Shown here: positions 17,435 to 24,973 of the stretch, one piece after another
Position numbering within the stretch: the stretch's first letter is position 1
Layout: each line of letters begins with the position of its first letter
DNA from: an uncultured Prevotellaceae bacterium
GTDB lineage: Bacteria > Bacteroidota > Bacteroidia > Bacteroidales > Bacteroidaceae
Reading direction: 5' to 3'
Length of the DNA: 64,000 nucleotides
NCBI GenBank assembly: GCA_946540735.1
Contig: CAMNIN010000009.1
Span: 25,585 to 89,584, forward strand
Notes under the pieces: model-generated
Told to the model about the DNA's origin: nothing
Seen by the model: only the letters and a program-made list of their open reading frames with translations
Database searches by the model: none
Program-made: the position numbers and the translations under genes

Positions 17435-19084
17435 TCACTTGCTGAGGTATTTGGGTCTCGTGGCTTTCTGAGGGGGGAGGGTCAGTGGTGTCCACACTGT
17501 CTTTCCCCCGATGCAGTAGATTTCCTGTCGCTCCGCGTCTCTTATCTCCGCAGAGGCATCATGAATGCCCGACTGGCCGCCATCACCGCTGAAGTGGAAA
17601 CTGACGGTGAGGTCGTCGTTGCGCTTGATGCCGGTGATGGGCTTGCCCATCAGTTTCTTACCTGCTTGATTAGGGGTATAGAGCAGGGCCGCGGGATGGG
17701 AATTGTCGGTCAGGGAGTCGCGCTTGCCATAGGGATAGGGATCACGCTGGAGCGAGAAATCCGTCGTCTTGTCGTCGTTGTCGGCATGGAAGATGGTCAT
17801 GCGCTGGTGGTCGTTTTGGAAGGCGCCATACGTCTGGACGACGTTCACGCCATTGGCAGCCCAGATTTGAGGGTCGAAATCCACATGAAGGATCAGAAGA
17901 CCGCGCCCCGGAAGGGCCGCATCCCAACCTGTCAGCTGACGGTTCTCCAACATATAATATTCATTGGGGTTGCCGTCATTATAGATGATGTAGGCGTCGC
18001 CGTCTTCCGACAGGGGGCGCAGGCCATCGACCTGCACCTCGCCCTCATTCAACTCGATCGGGTCGAGCCACCCCAGCACCATCCGCTCATAACTGGTGTA
18101 ACCCGCTGGAGTGAAACCGTTGCCGTTGTAGTTGCCGAGCCCCATGACATCCCACTGGCTCATACCGAAATTGCCCGCAGACCCCATCGCGGCATCGTAA
18201 TGCTCGGGAAAACCGAAACAGTGGGAGAACTCATGGCACATCACACCGATGCCGGAGATCATGGTCGAGGTGAACATCTCGCTGCCGCAGGCATATTGGT
18301 CGATGACGTAACCGCCAAGTTCGAGTGCCTTACCGTAATCACTCTGAGAGAGGAAATGCTTGTGGGGCCATATCGTATAGGGGTCGGCACTGTTGTGCTG
18401 TCCCTCACCGGCGAAGACCACGAAGACTTGCTCCAACTCCCCGTCTCCATCCCAGTCATAACGGCTCCAGTCGGTGGCATTCTCCGCCAACTGGCAGGCC
18501 TCGGCGATCATCTCGCCGGCATGAAGGTTGTGGGAACTGCCGTTGGGGGCATCCTCACCATAGTATTTGTAACTCTTGGATAGTTCCACCGGACCGATGA
18601 CGTCAAACGAGAAGTCAAACTTCCCGCGGCTCTGACTGAGGAAATAATCACGTACGCTGCCCTTGAATCCCATCTCATTGGTGAAACCCTCGGCATTGGC
18701 CACCTGGGTATACAAATCGGAGTCATGGCCCTCCTTGAATTTGCGGTCGGCGAAGTTGGCCAGGATGATCACACCCTTATAGGCACCCTCATAATGCCTG
18801 AACTCGCCCAACACGGGTGTACGACACTTGCCGCAGTCAGCCAAACTGCGGACCTGTTCCGACATGACGTCAATCTCGCTGAGACGATGTGATGGTGAGA
18901 GCCTGAAGCACCTGCCGTCGGCCGACTGCCAAAAACTCAGGTGCTCATCACCCATCAGCCGCACACGAAGGCTGTCGCCGCGCTCTGTGGGAAAGACAGC
19001 ATAGAACTGGCCTGACACCGGGACGGCGTCAACTCGAAAAACTGCCGAGAGAAGCGCAATAATGACGCTGATATATCTATTCAT
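17435..19084 (-). CDS. Secreted M6-family metalloprotease
   Basis: The 549-residue protein starts with a signal peptide (M-N-R-Y-I-S-V-I-I-A-L-L-S-A-V-F) and a prodomain (~20-95). It continues with an M6-like (immune-inhibitor-A/camelysin-related) catalytic domain. The zinc motif H-E-F-S-H-C-F-G-F-P-E-H near residue 280 supplies the HExxH histidines and catalytic Glu. A W-D-V-M-G-L-G-N-Y motif about 30 residues downstream is the M6 Met-turn-like D-x-M-G. The C-terminus is a divergent sorting-like tail (E-I-Y-C-I-G-G-K-T-V-W). It is expected to be exported and to degrade protein. It is first in the operon with 14038 and 12263. Confidence 0.87.
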   Translation of the reverse strand: MNRYISVIIALLSAVFRVDAVPVSGQFYAVFPTERGDSLRVRLMGDEHLSFWQSADGRCFRLSPSHRLSEIDVMSEQVRSLADCGKCRTPVLGEFRHYEGAYKGVIILANFADRKFKEGHDSDLYTQVANAEGFTNEMGFKGSVRDYFLSQSRGKFDFSFDVIGPVELSKSYKYYGEDAPNGSSHNLHAGEMIAEACQLAENATDWSRYDWDGDGELEQVFVVFAGEGQHNSADPYTIWPHKHFLSQSDYGKALELGGYVIDQYACGSEMFTSTMISGIGVMCHEFSHCFGFPEHYDAAMGSAGNFGMSQWDVMGLGNYNGNGFTPAGYTSYERMVLGWLDPIELNEGEVQVDGLRPLSEDGDAYIIYNDGNPNEYYMLENRQLTGWDAALPGRGLLILHVDFDPQIWAANGVNVVQTYGAFQNDHQRMTIFHADNDDKTTDFSLQRDPYPYGKRDSLTDNSHPAALLYTPNQAGKKLMGKPITGIKRNDDLTVSFHFSGDGGQSGIHDASAEIRDAERQEIYCIGGKTVWTPLTLPPQKATRPKYLSK

Positions 19085-19246
19085 TTTCCTGGGAAATCCC
19101 CTTTTTTCTAAAAAAACGACAATGTCGCAAATATTCTGGTGCTAAAGTAACAATTATTCAGAAAACCTCAAAAAAAAGTTGCCTTTTGAAATGTGACTAT
19201 TCAAGAATTGGCACACAAATGCCCCTTTCGGGCACTCTTTTCCGGT

Positions 19247-19939
19247 TCATTTCACCACACCAAGCGACAGGACACTGACTTTGAGATCGCCTGCCTCCAA
19301 CAGGGCTTCCACACAGGCACTGACCGTGGCGCCTGAGGTGACGATGTCATCAATCACCAGGACATGCCGGCCACTCAGGGCAGTCTTGTGGGTGCAGCGG
19401 AATGCATTCTCCACATTGGCCATCCGCTCCTGGAGGTTCTTGTGGGTCTGACTGCCCGTGAAACTGACACGCTCCACGGCATGGTCGTCGATGGGCAGGC
19501 CCGTCACCTCCGCCACACCACGGGCTATCTCCATACTCTGGTTGTATCCTCGCTGACGGAAACGCTTTTTCGCCAAGGGAATAGGGACGATGAGGTCGAT
19601 GCCATCGAAGAAACCGTCGGGGCGAAACTCCTCAGCGGTCATCCTTCCCATCACGACACCGATGTCTGGCCGTTGGTGGTATTTGAGATCGTGGATCAGG
19701 TTGCTGACCTGCGATCCGGCTTCATAATAAAACAGGGCTGCGGCGCGTTCTATAGGGAAATGCCCCCAGAAACGGCGCGCCATAGGGTTGTCATAGGGCA
19801 TGGAAGAGAAAAAAGTCCGGGGAAGGTGGAGGTTGCAGGTGGTGCACAGCACTTCCTCGTCGATGCCGAGACGCAGACCACAGACCACACATGCCTGAGG
19901 CGAGAGGAGATTGAGGAGTCGGTGCCAGAAACTAATCAT
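19247..19939 (-). CDS. comF: ComF-family phosphoribosyltransferase-like protein
   Basis: The 230-residue ComF-type protein has an N-terminal zinc-finger-like pair (C-V-V-C and L-C-T-T-C) and a C-terminal PRTase domain with the PRPP-loop V-L-V-I-D-D-I-V-T-S-G-A-T. The internal R-G-Y-N-Q-S and T-H-K-N-L-Q-E-R motifs are family hallmarks. ComF supports DNA uptake during transformation in competent bacteria; its role in Bacteroidota is not established. The ATG at 19939 overlaps the end of recX by 8 bases, suggesting coupled translation. Confidence 0.9.
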   Translation of the reverse strand: MISFWHRLLNLLSPQACVVCGLRLGIDEEVLCTTCNLHLPRTFFSSMPYDNPMARRFWGHFPIERAAALFYYEAGSQVSNLIHDLKYHQRPDIGVVMGRMTAEEFRPDGFFDGIDLIVPIPLAKKRFRQRGYNQSMEIARGVAEVTGLPIDDHAVERVSFTGSQTHKNLQERMANVENAFRCTHKTALSGRHVLVIDDIVTSGATVSACVEALLEAGDLKVSVLSLGVVK

Positions 19940-20417
19940 CTTCGTCGTCGGTGAGGTCTTCGTCCACATCGAGGCACTGCCGTATCAAGTCGAAAGTGAA
20001 GCCCCGGCTCATGGCGAAACGCGCAAGACGGCCATTTTGCTCATACTCGCTCAGACCACCCAACTGCCGCCGCTTGGCCTGTAACAGAGGGCGCAGGATC
20101 TTCAAATAGTCTTCCTGGTCCACTTCAGCCAGCACTGGTTGATAGATCTCCGTCGCAATGCGCTTGGCGTAAAGGGCTTGTTCTATTTTACGTGGGCCCC
20201 ATTTGTTGGTCTTGATCTTCTCACGCACGAAAGCACGGGCGTAGCGGGCATCGTCGACATACCGCTCCTTCAGCAGGTATTCCACGACACGGGCCTGAAC
20301 CGCTTCGTCAAGACCCCATCTGCGCATCTTCTCCGTCATCTCCCAAGTGCAGTGCTCGGCCTTCGAGCAGAGGGTCGTAAGACGCAGCAGGGCTTCCTTT
20401 TCGGTGACTTCCTTCAT
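19932..20417 (-). CDS. recX: RecX regulatory protein
   Basis: The 161-residue protein has the three-repeat three-helix layout of RecX: L-x-x-L-C-S-K-A-E-H-C-x-x-E, then V-V-E-Y-L-L-K-E-R-Y-V-D-D-A-R-Y-A-R-A-F-V, then K-W-G-P-R-K-I-E-Q-A-L-Y. RecX binds RecA filaments and limits recombination. The end is acidic (D-L-T-D-D-E-D-D). It is the middle gene between the SUMF1-like gene (30 bases upstream) and comF (overlapping). Confidence 0.93.
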   Translation of the reverse strand: MKEVTEKEALLRLTTLCSKAEHCTWEMTEKMRRWGLDEAVQARVVEYLLKERYVDDARYARAFVREKIKTNKWGPRKIEQALYAKRIATEIYQPVLAEVDQEDYLKILRPLLQAKRRQLGGLSEYEQNGRLARFAMSRGFTFDLIRQCLDVDEDLTDDEDD

Positions 20418-20447
20418 GGTTGCAGGAGAAAAAGGTCCATCGTCAAT

Positions 20448-21305
20448 TCACTCAGCCAAACGGAGGCCGATATCGTAGTTCCACATCTTCTCGGGACAGA
20501 CCCTGCGGTCGGAAACCCGGAGATGCTTGGCGAAATCGAGGAACCCTCCGCCGCGCCGCACCTTGTCCGACCCGTCTTCTTGTTCCTTGGCATCCACATA
20601 GAGTCCTTCGGCGTATTGCCGCCAAGCACCACCACACCACTCATCCACGTTGCCGCTCATATCATAAAGACCGAGTTCATTGGGGGCCTTGGTCTTCACA
20701 TCGTGGGTGACATTGCCGCTGTTGTTGCAATACCAGGCCACAGCGTCGAAATCGTCACTTCCAGCATACTTGGTGTGCTGGCTCTTATGCCCTCCGCGGG
20801 CGGCATACTCCCACTCGGCCTCGGTGGGAAGACGGAAATGACGGTTGGTGAGATAATTCAACTTGAAGAAAAACGACTCGCAGTCGATATACCGTATACT
20901 CTCCACAGGACGCTGCGGACCTACGAAATAGGAGGGGTTACGCCCCATCACGGCTTCCCACAATTCCTGGGTCACCTCGGTCTCGCCGATCAGGTAGTCA
21001 GAGATGATCACCTCATGGGCGGGCGACTCCTCTGCCTGGGCGTCCTTGCCTTGTTCCTCGGTGGCTCCCATCGTGAAAATACCACCACTCACCCTCACCA
21101 TATTGAAAGAGACACCGTTCACAGTAATGGTCTCTACCTCGACAGCGTCCGACCCGTCGGTTGCCTGTGCGGTGGGGATGACCTGCTTGCTTGCAGGCTG
21201 TGCGACTTGAGGAGCAGGATTGACGGCCTCCTGCGCCGAGGCCATTCCCGGTATGGCCATCATGACCATAAGGAAGAAAAAACTACAAATCTGACGGATG
21301 ATCAT
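20448..21305 (-). CDS. Secreted SUMF1/formylglycine-generating-enzyme-like protein
   Basis: With the ATG at 21305 the 285-residue product has a signal peptide (M-I-I-R-Q-I-C-S-F-F-F-L-M-V-M-M-A) ending near A-S-A-Q. A TTG six codons upstream is the only alternative. The FGE-sulfatase fold spans about 65-285: F-T-M-G-A-T, H-E-V-I-I-S-D-Y-L-I-G-E-T-E-V-T, R-L-P-T-E-A-E-W-E-Y-A-A-R-G-G, G-L-Y-D-M-S-G-N-V-D-E-W-C, R-R-G-G. Cysteines are present (W-C-G-G-A) but the FGE catalytic pair is not clear, so it may be a carbohydrate- or metal-binding SUMF1 relative instead of an active formylglycine enzyme. No sulfatase is next to it. Transcription is predicted from the repeat-borne promoters upstream. 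Confidence 0.87.
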   Translation of the reverse strand: MIIRQICSFFFLMVMMAIPGMASAQEAVNPAPQVAQPASKQVIPTAQATDGSDAVEVETITVNGVSFNMVRVSGGIFTMGATEEQGKDAQAEESPAHEVIISDYLIGETEVTQELWEAVMGRNPSYFVGPQRPVESIRYIDCESFFFKLNYLTNRHFRLPTEAEWEYAARGGHKSQHTKYAGSDDFDAVAWYCNNSGNVTHDVKTKAPNELGLYDMSGNVDEWCGGAWRQYAEGLYVDAKEQEDGSDKVRRGGGFLDFAKHLRVSDRRVCPEKMWNYDIGLRLAE

Positions 21306-21338
21306 AGGTTGTCTGAACTTCAATTTTCATTCGGGGTG

Positions 21339-21370
21339 CAAAGGTACGAATAAGCGAGGGAAGTGCCAAA
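21339..21370 (-). promoter_or_regulatory. Proximal promoter inside repeat (TTTG-N20-TACCTTTG)
   Basis: On the minus strand the -33 TTTG is at 21370-21367 and the -7 TACCTTTG at 21346-21339, with a 20-base spacer. The expected start near 21334 leaves a leader of about 29 bases before the SUMF1-like ATG at 21305. Confidence 0.8.
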
Positions 21371-21411
21371 TTTATTTGAGCAATTCCGAGCGACAGTACC
21401 TTCGGCGGAGC

Positions 21412-21442
21412 CAAAGGTACGAATAAGCGAGCGGAGAACAAA
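21412..21442 (-). promoter_or_regulatory. Distal promoter inside repeat (TTTG-N19-TACCTTTG)
   Basis: A second complete promoter on the same strand: TTTG at 21442-21439, TACCTTTG at 21419-21412 and a 19-base spacer. It shares the 12-base spacer segment CTCGCTTATTCG with the proximal promoter, so the two are tandem duplicates. Confidence 0.75.
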
Positions 21443-21504
21443 ATGAATTCATTCATTTTTTATCCCGAGGGAATCCCCACCACATTTAGGGATTATCCTC
21501 TCAT

Positions 21505-21552
21505 GGATTAGGGTTAATCCTTTCCGTCATCGCCAAGAGATGCCTACCTTTG
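21505..21552 (+). promoter_or_regulatory. Promoter and upstream inverted repeat for the His-rich protein
   Basis: The -7 box TACCTTTG is at 21545-21552, with TTTC at 21521-21524 twenty bases upstream as a one-mismatch -33 box. Immediately before it lies GGATTA-GGGT-TAATCC (21505-21520), an inverted repeat placed where a regulator could bind. Operator function is inferred from its position only. Confidence 0.55.
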
Positions 21553-21600
21553 CATCAGAGAAAAGAAAACCAGATGTATCACCACCAAATAAATACGACG

Positions 21601-22125
21601 ATGAAAAAGATCATGATGATGACCATGCTGATGACGATAGCCATCACGGTCAATGCGATGACATACAACGAGGCACACAACGAGGCACTCTTCCTCACCG
21701 ACAAGATGGCCTACGAACTGGGACTCAACGACGCTCAGTATGAAGCGGTCTACCAGATCAACCTCGACTACCTGATGGGACTCAATTCCCGTGCCGACCT
21801 CTACGGAGCACGCTGGAGCGTCCGCGACCGCTGCCTCGTGAGGGTTCTCACTCCCGCACAGTACCGCCTGTTCTTGAACCGCGGCTACTTCTACCGCCCA
21901 GTCTCCTGGGGCCGGAACGCCTGGGTATTCAATATCTATAGCCGCTACCACCGCAACCACTATTTCCATCACCGTCCGCTTGTGGCCCATGGACGAGCAC
22001 TGCCTCCTCGCCACGGACATGGACCTGGCATGGCTCCCGGCAGAGGTAATCACGGCCACCACAGTCCAGGTCATTCAGGCCCCGCTCCGCGTGGCGGCAA
22101 CCATCACGGTCCACACCGCAGATAA
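21601..22125 (+). CDS. Secreted His/Gly-rich, Spy/CpxP-like small protein
   Basis: The 174-residue product from the ATG at 21601 has a Met-rich signal peptide (M-K-K-I-M-M-M-T-M-L-M-T-I-A-I-T-V-N-A). Residues about 25-105 are helical with L-G-L-N-D-A-Q-Y-E-A-V-Y-Q-I-N and L-T-P-A-Q-Y-R-L-F-L, reminiscent of the Spy/CpxP LTxxQ motif pairs. The C-terminal ~65 residues are rich in His, Arg, Gly and Pro (H-R-N-H-Y-F-H-H, H-G-H-G-P-G-M) and could bind metals. A periplasmic or envelope-stress role is inferred. An in-frame ATG at 21574 would add nine residues. It ends in a strong terminator. Confidence 0.8.
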   Translation: MKKIMMMTMLMTIAITVNAMTYNEAHNEALFLTDKMAYELGLNDAQYEAVYQINLDYLMGLNSRADLYGARWSVRDRCLVRVLTPAQYRLFLNRGYFYRPVSWGRNAWVFNIYSRYHRNHYFHHRPLVAHGRALPPRHGHGPGMAPGRGNHGHHSPGHSGPAPRGGNHHGPHRR

Positions 22126-22165
22126 CCACTATATCTCAAAAGATTGAATGTAAAGTGAATGTTAG

Positions 22166-22191
22166 AGCACGGCTTCGGCCGTGCTTTTTTA
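22166..22191 (+). terminator. Rho-independent terminator with UUCG loop
   Basis: The stem AGCACGGC (22166-22173) pairs with GCCGTGCT (22178-22185) around a TTCG tetraloop and is followed by a T run to 22191. It terminates the His-rich protein gene. Confidence 0.95.
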
Positions 22192-22350
22192 CTGCAACGA
22201 CCCGCCGTTCATTGGGATTTGACACGGTTCATCGGGATTTGTCGCCCGGCTCCCGAAGGCGATGCTTGGCTCGTCCCAAAAATCCCGATATACGGCGACA
22301 TATCCGCCCGAAGAACGAAAAAGCAACAACGAAAGGACACACTACTTCTG

Positions 22351-23889
22351 TCAGAATGATATCCTTATTCCGACGGGCAAAATCGGGGAGAAGGGATGTT
22401 CTGACCGCCATGTCTTCAGACCGTCTGAATGACGGAAATAATATTGCATTCTTGGTTCGACGAACAATCCGATGGCTGGTGTGAGATTATATTGCAACCC
22501 CAGACCAGCACCGACCGACCATTGAACATGCGGCTTCAGACGGACGATTTCTGTATCGATCAACCGGTCTCCTTTCCAATAGGATGTCTCTGTGCTACTG
22601 CGTAAGGGGAACTCACAAACGACCGAAGTGGTGGAATAGAATTCCCAATAGCGACTGCGCCAGAATTCATAACCGATTCCAAGGGAGAGTCCTAAGTAGC
22701 GCACACGTTGCTGCTGCTCCATATACAAGTAACTGTTGCCCACGCGTATTTCCGACGAGAGCAGAGAATAGCTCAGACCACCATCCAACCACCAGCGTGC
22801 CCCCGGACTATAGCGGCCATTCAGTGCTATTGTCATGGGCAAACGGTGGTGGGCCACTGTGTCAATATCACCGTTCATGCCCTCGGCGCCATAAGGCAAT
22901 GGGCGGGCTGTGCCGTTGGGAAGTCCGCTGTAGGCAAGCGAAAGGAAGAGGTTCTTGTCTTTCTCTGTTTTCTGGACAATTCCCGGGAACTCTGCCACGA
23001 TGACGCTCTCTTTCTCCATAGGTCTCTCAGTCACCATGGTGTCTTCTGCTGACAGAGGCTTTTCTGCCACCGCAATGGCATTGTCGGGCTTCTCTTCTCC
23101 TGGTGCCTTGATGGTATCCGGGATTTCAGTTTTGTACTCACGGATCGTGGCATGTACATCCGTCAAAGGCGGTAGTGTTCTCGATACTTTCACAGGTGTA
23201 TCTTCCGAATGCGCTGCCGCAACCTGACCTTGGTCGACGGGGCCATGAGCAAATTCTTGTGTGTCTGTCTTCCGTCCACCCATTGGCGTGGTCTCAACCT
23301 CTGCTACTTCGTGCTTGTCGTCATGCAACGACAAGTGATAATACGTCACCATCGGCACGGCTAAAAGAAGGATAAGCATGAGCAACTTCACCAGTCGCCG
23401 CAGTTGTTTTTTAGCCCGCAGGAGTTGTGATGACGACGTGTGTGGCTCGATACCCGTCAGCTGGGCTATCTGCTGATGCGTCATCCCTTCCAGCACAGAC
23501 AGGCGGAACACCTGACGGTATCCTCGTGGCAACCGGTCTATGGCTTTCAGAAGTTCTTCATAGGTGACGGCCATGTCGGGGTCAGCACCTTGTGGCGTCT
23601 CTTTCACTTCATCAATGGGAACCCATGAGTGACTTTGGCGATGCTGTACATAAAGCAGGCATACGTTTTGGGTTACCTTGTGCATCCACCCTCTTCCTTT
23701 CTCTGGGGAATGCACCTTTCCGATGTTGCTGAATATAAGAAGGAAAGCATCATGAAGCAGGTCTTCTGCGATGTTGTCGTTGGTTGCATATTTACGACAA
23801 CGAGCCAACAATTCGTCGTGCATGACGGTGTAGAGTTGCCCCATGGCTTCCCGATCACCTTGTTGGCTTCGCTGTATCAAATCTTTCAT
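22351..23889 (-). CDS. ECF sigma factor fused to inner-membrane helix and outer-membrane beta-barrel
   Basis: One continuous 512-residue frame. Residues 1-165 are an ECF sigma factor. Its sigma-2 region contains A-E-D-L-L-H-D-A-F-L-L-I-F (41-53) and G-W-M-H-K-V-T-Q-N-V (67-76). Its sigma-4 region contains L-P-R-G-Y-R-Q-V-F-R-L (120-130) and M-T-H-Q-Q-I-A-Q-L-T-G-I (136-147), then S-Q-L-L-R-A-K-K-Q-L-R. Residues ~168-184 form a hydrophobic transmembrane helix. Residues ~190-310 are a polar, Pro/Glu/Lys-rich linker long enough to cross the periplasm. Residues ~313-512 are amphipathic beta strands typical of an outer-membrane barrel, ending in G-I-R-I-S-F with the usual terminal Phe. In most Bacteroidota the sigma factor and a membrane-spanning anti-sigma/OMP are separate proteins. 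It is the last gene of the serpin/protease operon, 36 bases after its neighbour. Confidence 0.85.
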   Translation of the reverse strand: MKDLIQRSQQGDREAMGQLYTVMHDELLARCRKYATNDNIAEDLLHDAFLLIFSNIGKVHSPEKGRGWMHKVTQNVCLLYVQHRQSHSWVPIDEVKETPQGADPDMAVTYEELLKAIDRLPRGYRQVFRLSVLEGMTHQQIAQLTGIEPHTSSSQLLRAKKQLRRLVKLLMLILLLAVPMVTYYHLSLHDDKHEVAEVETTPMGGRKTDTQEFAHGPVDQGQVAAAHSEDTPVKVSRTLPPLTDVHATIREYKTEIPDTIKAPGEEKPDNAIAVAEKPLSAEDTMVTERPMEKESVIVAEFPGIVQKTEKDKNLFLSLAYSGLPNGTARPLPYGAEGMNGDIDTVAHHRLPMTIALNGRYSPGARWWLDGGLSYSLLSSEIRVGNSYLYMEQQQRVRYLGLSLGIGYEFWRSRYWEFYSTTSVVCEFPLRSSTETSYWKGDRLIDTEIVRLKPHVQWSVGAGLGLQYNLTPAIGLFVEPRMQYYFRHSDGLKTWRSEHPFSPILPVGIRISF

Positions 23890-23925
23890 ACTTAGACCTG
23901 CTCTTCTGAGGTTGCTGAGAAGATG

Positions 23926-24972
23926 TTATCTGATGACTTTGACTCCTCCTTGGATATAGATGCCCTTGCTCCTGTCGGCATTGGGCAATTGCCTCCCCAT
24001 CAGGTCATAGCAAACTTGGCTTGAATGATTCTTGATGCGGGGTACAATTCCTGTGCTTTCTCCTCCTGTGCTTTCTCCTTCGGAAACGGAATACCTCAGT
24101 ATTTGTCCAGATGTAGGTAGTGCCTCTCTCCCATCCGCCATTGGCGATATCATGAAACACCTGAAAGGTTCCATAGGCTTACCGTCACCTGTATGGACGA
24201 AATAAGGGTCTTGCCCTCTGTGATAGCGGAAGTAACCGGAGGTCTCTTCCTCCGACTTGGTGACTCCTGTGAAAAAGTAAGGTGATTCGCCTTCGATGAT
24301 CATTTTTGTCTCTTCCACGGTCTTGTTCTGTCCGAAGAAAAGGATTCGTGTGCCGTATGCTCCGTAGGCGAATGTCACCAGATAGGGTGTGTTGGCCATC
24401 AGGCTTTCTTCAAATGACTGGTGGAATACAAGCATGCCATCATCATATCCGCTAAAAGTGGCCTTCTGAAACCATCCTTCAGGCATGGGGCCGTTGACAT
24501 CCTCGGGAATCACGAAATCTGCGGAAAATGGCAGCAAAACGGTCTCATGACAGGGTCGGCTAAAGTCAGCTCCTTCATCTTCATCGTCATACCGTGGTGT
24601 AAACCGCAACATGGCATCAGTAGCAAAAAAGGACATGGGGCAGTAGAAACAGGCCTCATCGGTGAGCAGAAGTCCTTCACAGACTCCCTCACACACGACA
24701 TTGGCATTGGGCAAGCCCTCCACGGAAGTTGTCCCGTCAGTGTAGTAGAGGCAGTTGGGACTGGCCGAGGAACAGTCCAGGGTAATGCCTTCCATGCCAC
24801 ACAGGTCGATGGCACCAATGCTGTCGGGGATCTCGAGTAGGGTATTCTCAACGGGCAATATCATTTGCCCGCCTTTTATCGTCCAACAGGTCAGTTCTGT
24901 GGATTGCGCCTGTGACATGAAAGGCAGACAAGCAAGTATCGCAGCAATGATTGTCTTCTCTTTATCCATCAT
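23926..24972 (-). CDS. Secreted protein of unknown function with C-terminal sorting-like tail
   Basis: The 348-residue product has a signal peptide (I-I-A-A-I-L-A-C-L-P-F-M-S-Q-A-Q). An N-terminal Cys-rich beta region (~20-110, with C-T-W, C-G-M-E, C-S-S, C-L-Y, C-E-G-V-C) is followed by an F-x-F-P-x-D-F-x-I-P region and a C-terminal tail (V-C-Y-D-L-M-G-R-Q-L ... K-G-I-Y-I-Q-G-G-V-K-V-I-R). I do not recognise a catalytic motif. It lies one base after the C13-like protease gene and 36 bases before the sigma-barrel gene. It is therefore probably surface-exposed and connected in function with both, as an inference from context. The second ATG at 24969 is an equivalent start. Confidence 0.72.
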   Translation of the reverse strand: MMDKEKTIIAAILACLPFMSQAQSTELTCWTIKGGQMILPVENTLLEIPDSIGAIDLCGMEGITLDCSSASPNCLYYTDGTTSVEGLPNANVVCEGVCEGLLLTDEACFYCPMSFFATDAMLRFTPRYDDEDEGADFSRPCHETVLLPFSADFVIPEDVNGPMPEGWFQKATFSGYDDGMLVFHQSFEESLMANTPYLVTFAYGAYGTRILFFGQNKTVEETKMIIEGESPYFFTGVTKSEEETSGYFRYHRGQDPYFVHTGDGKPMEPFRCFMISPMADGREALPTSGQILRYSVSEGESTGGESTGIVPRIKNHSSQVCYDLMGRQLPNADRSKGIYIQGGVKVIR

Positions 24973-24973
24973 C

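Larger units (their letters stand above)
21335..21469 (-). repeat. Dispersed ~135-bp repeat carrying two promoters (copy 1)
   Basis: This sequence is nearly identical to 36597-36732 over about 135 bases. It contains two copies of a 17-base AAAGGTACGAATAAGCGAG-type unit and ends with the inverted repeat AAAATGAAT-TC-ATTCATTTT (near 21440-21459). It begins 30 bases upstream of the SUMF1-like ATG, with its promoters facing that gene. No open frame is present. Confidence 0.9.
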
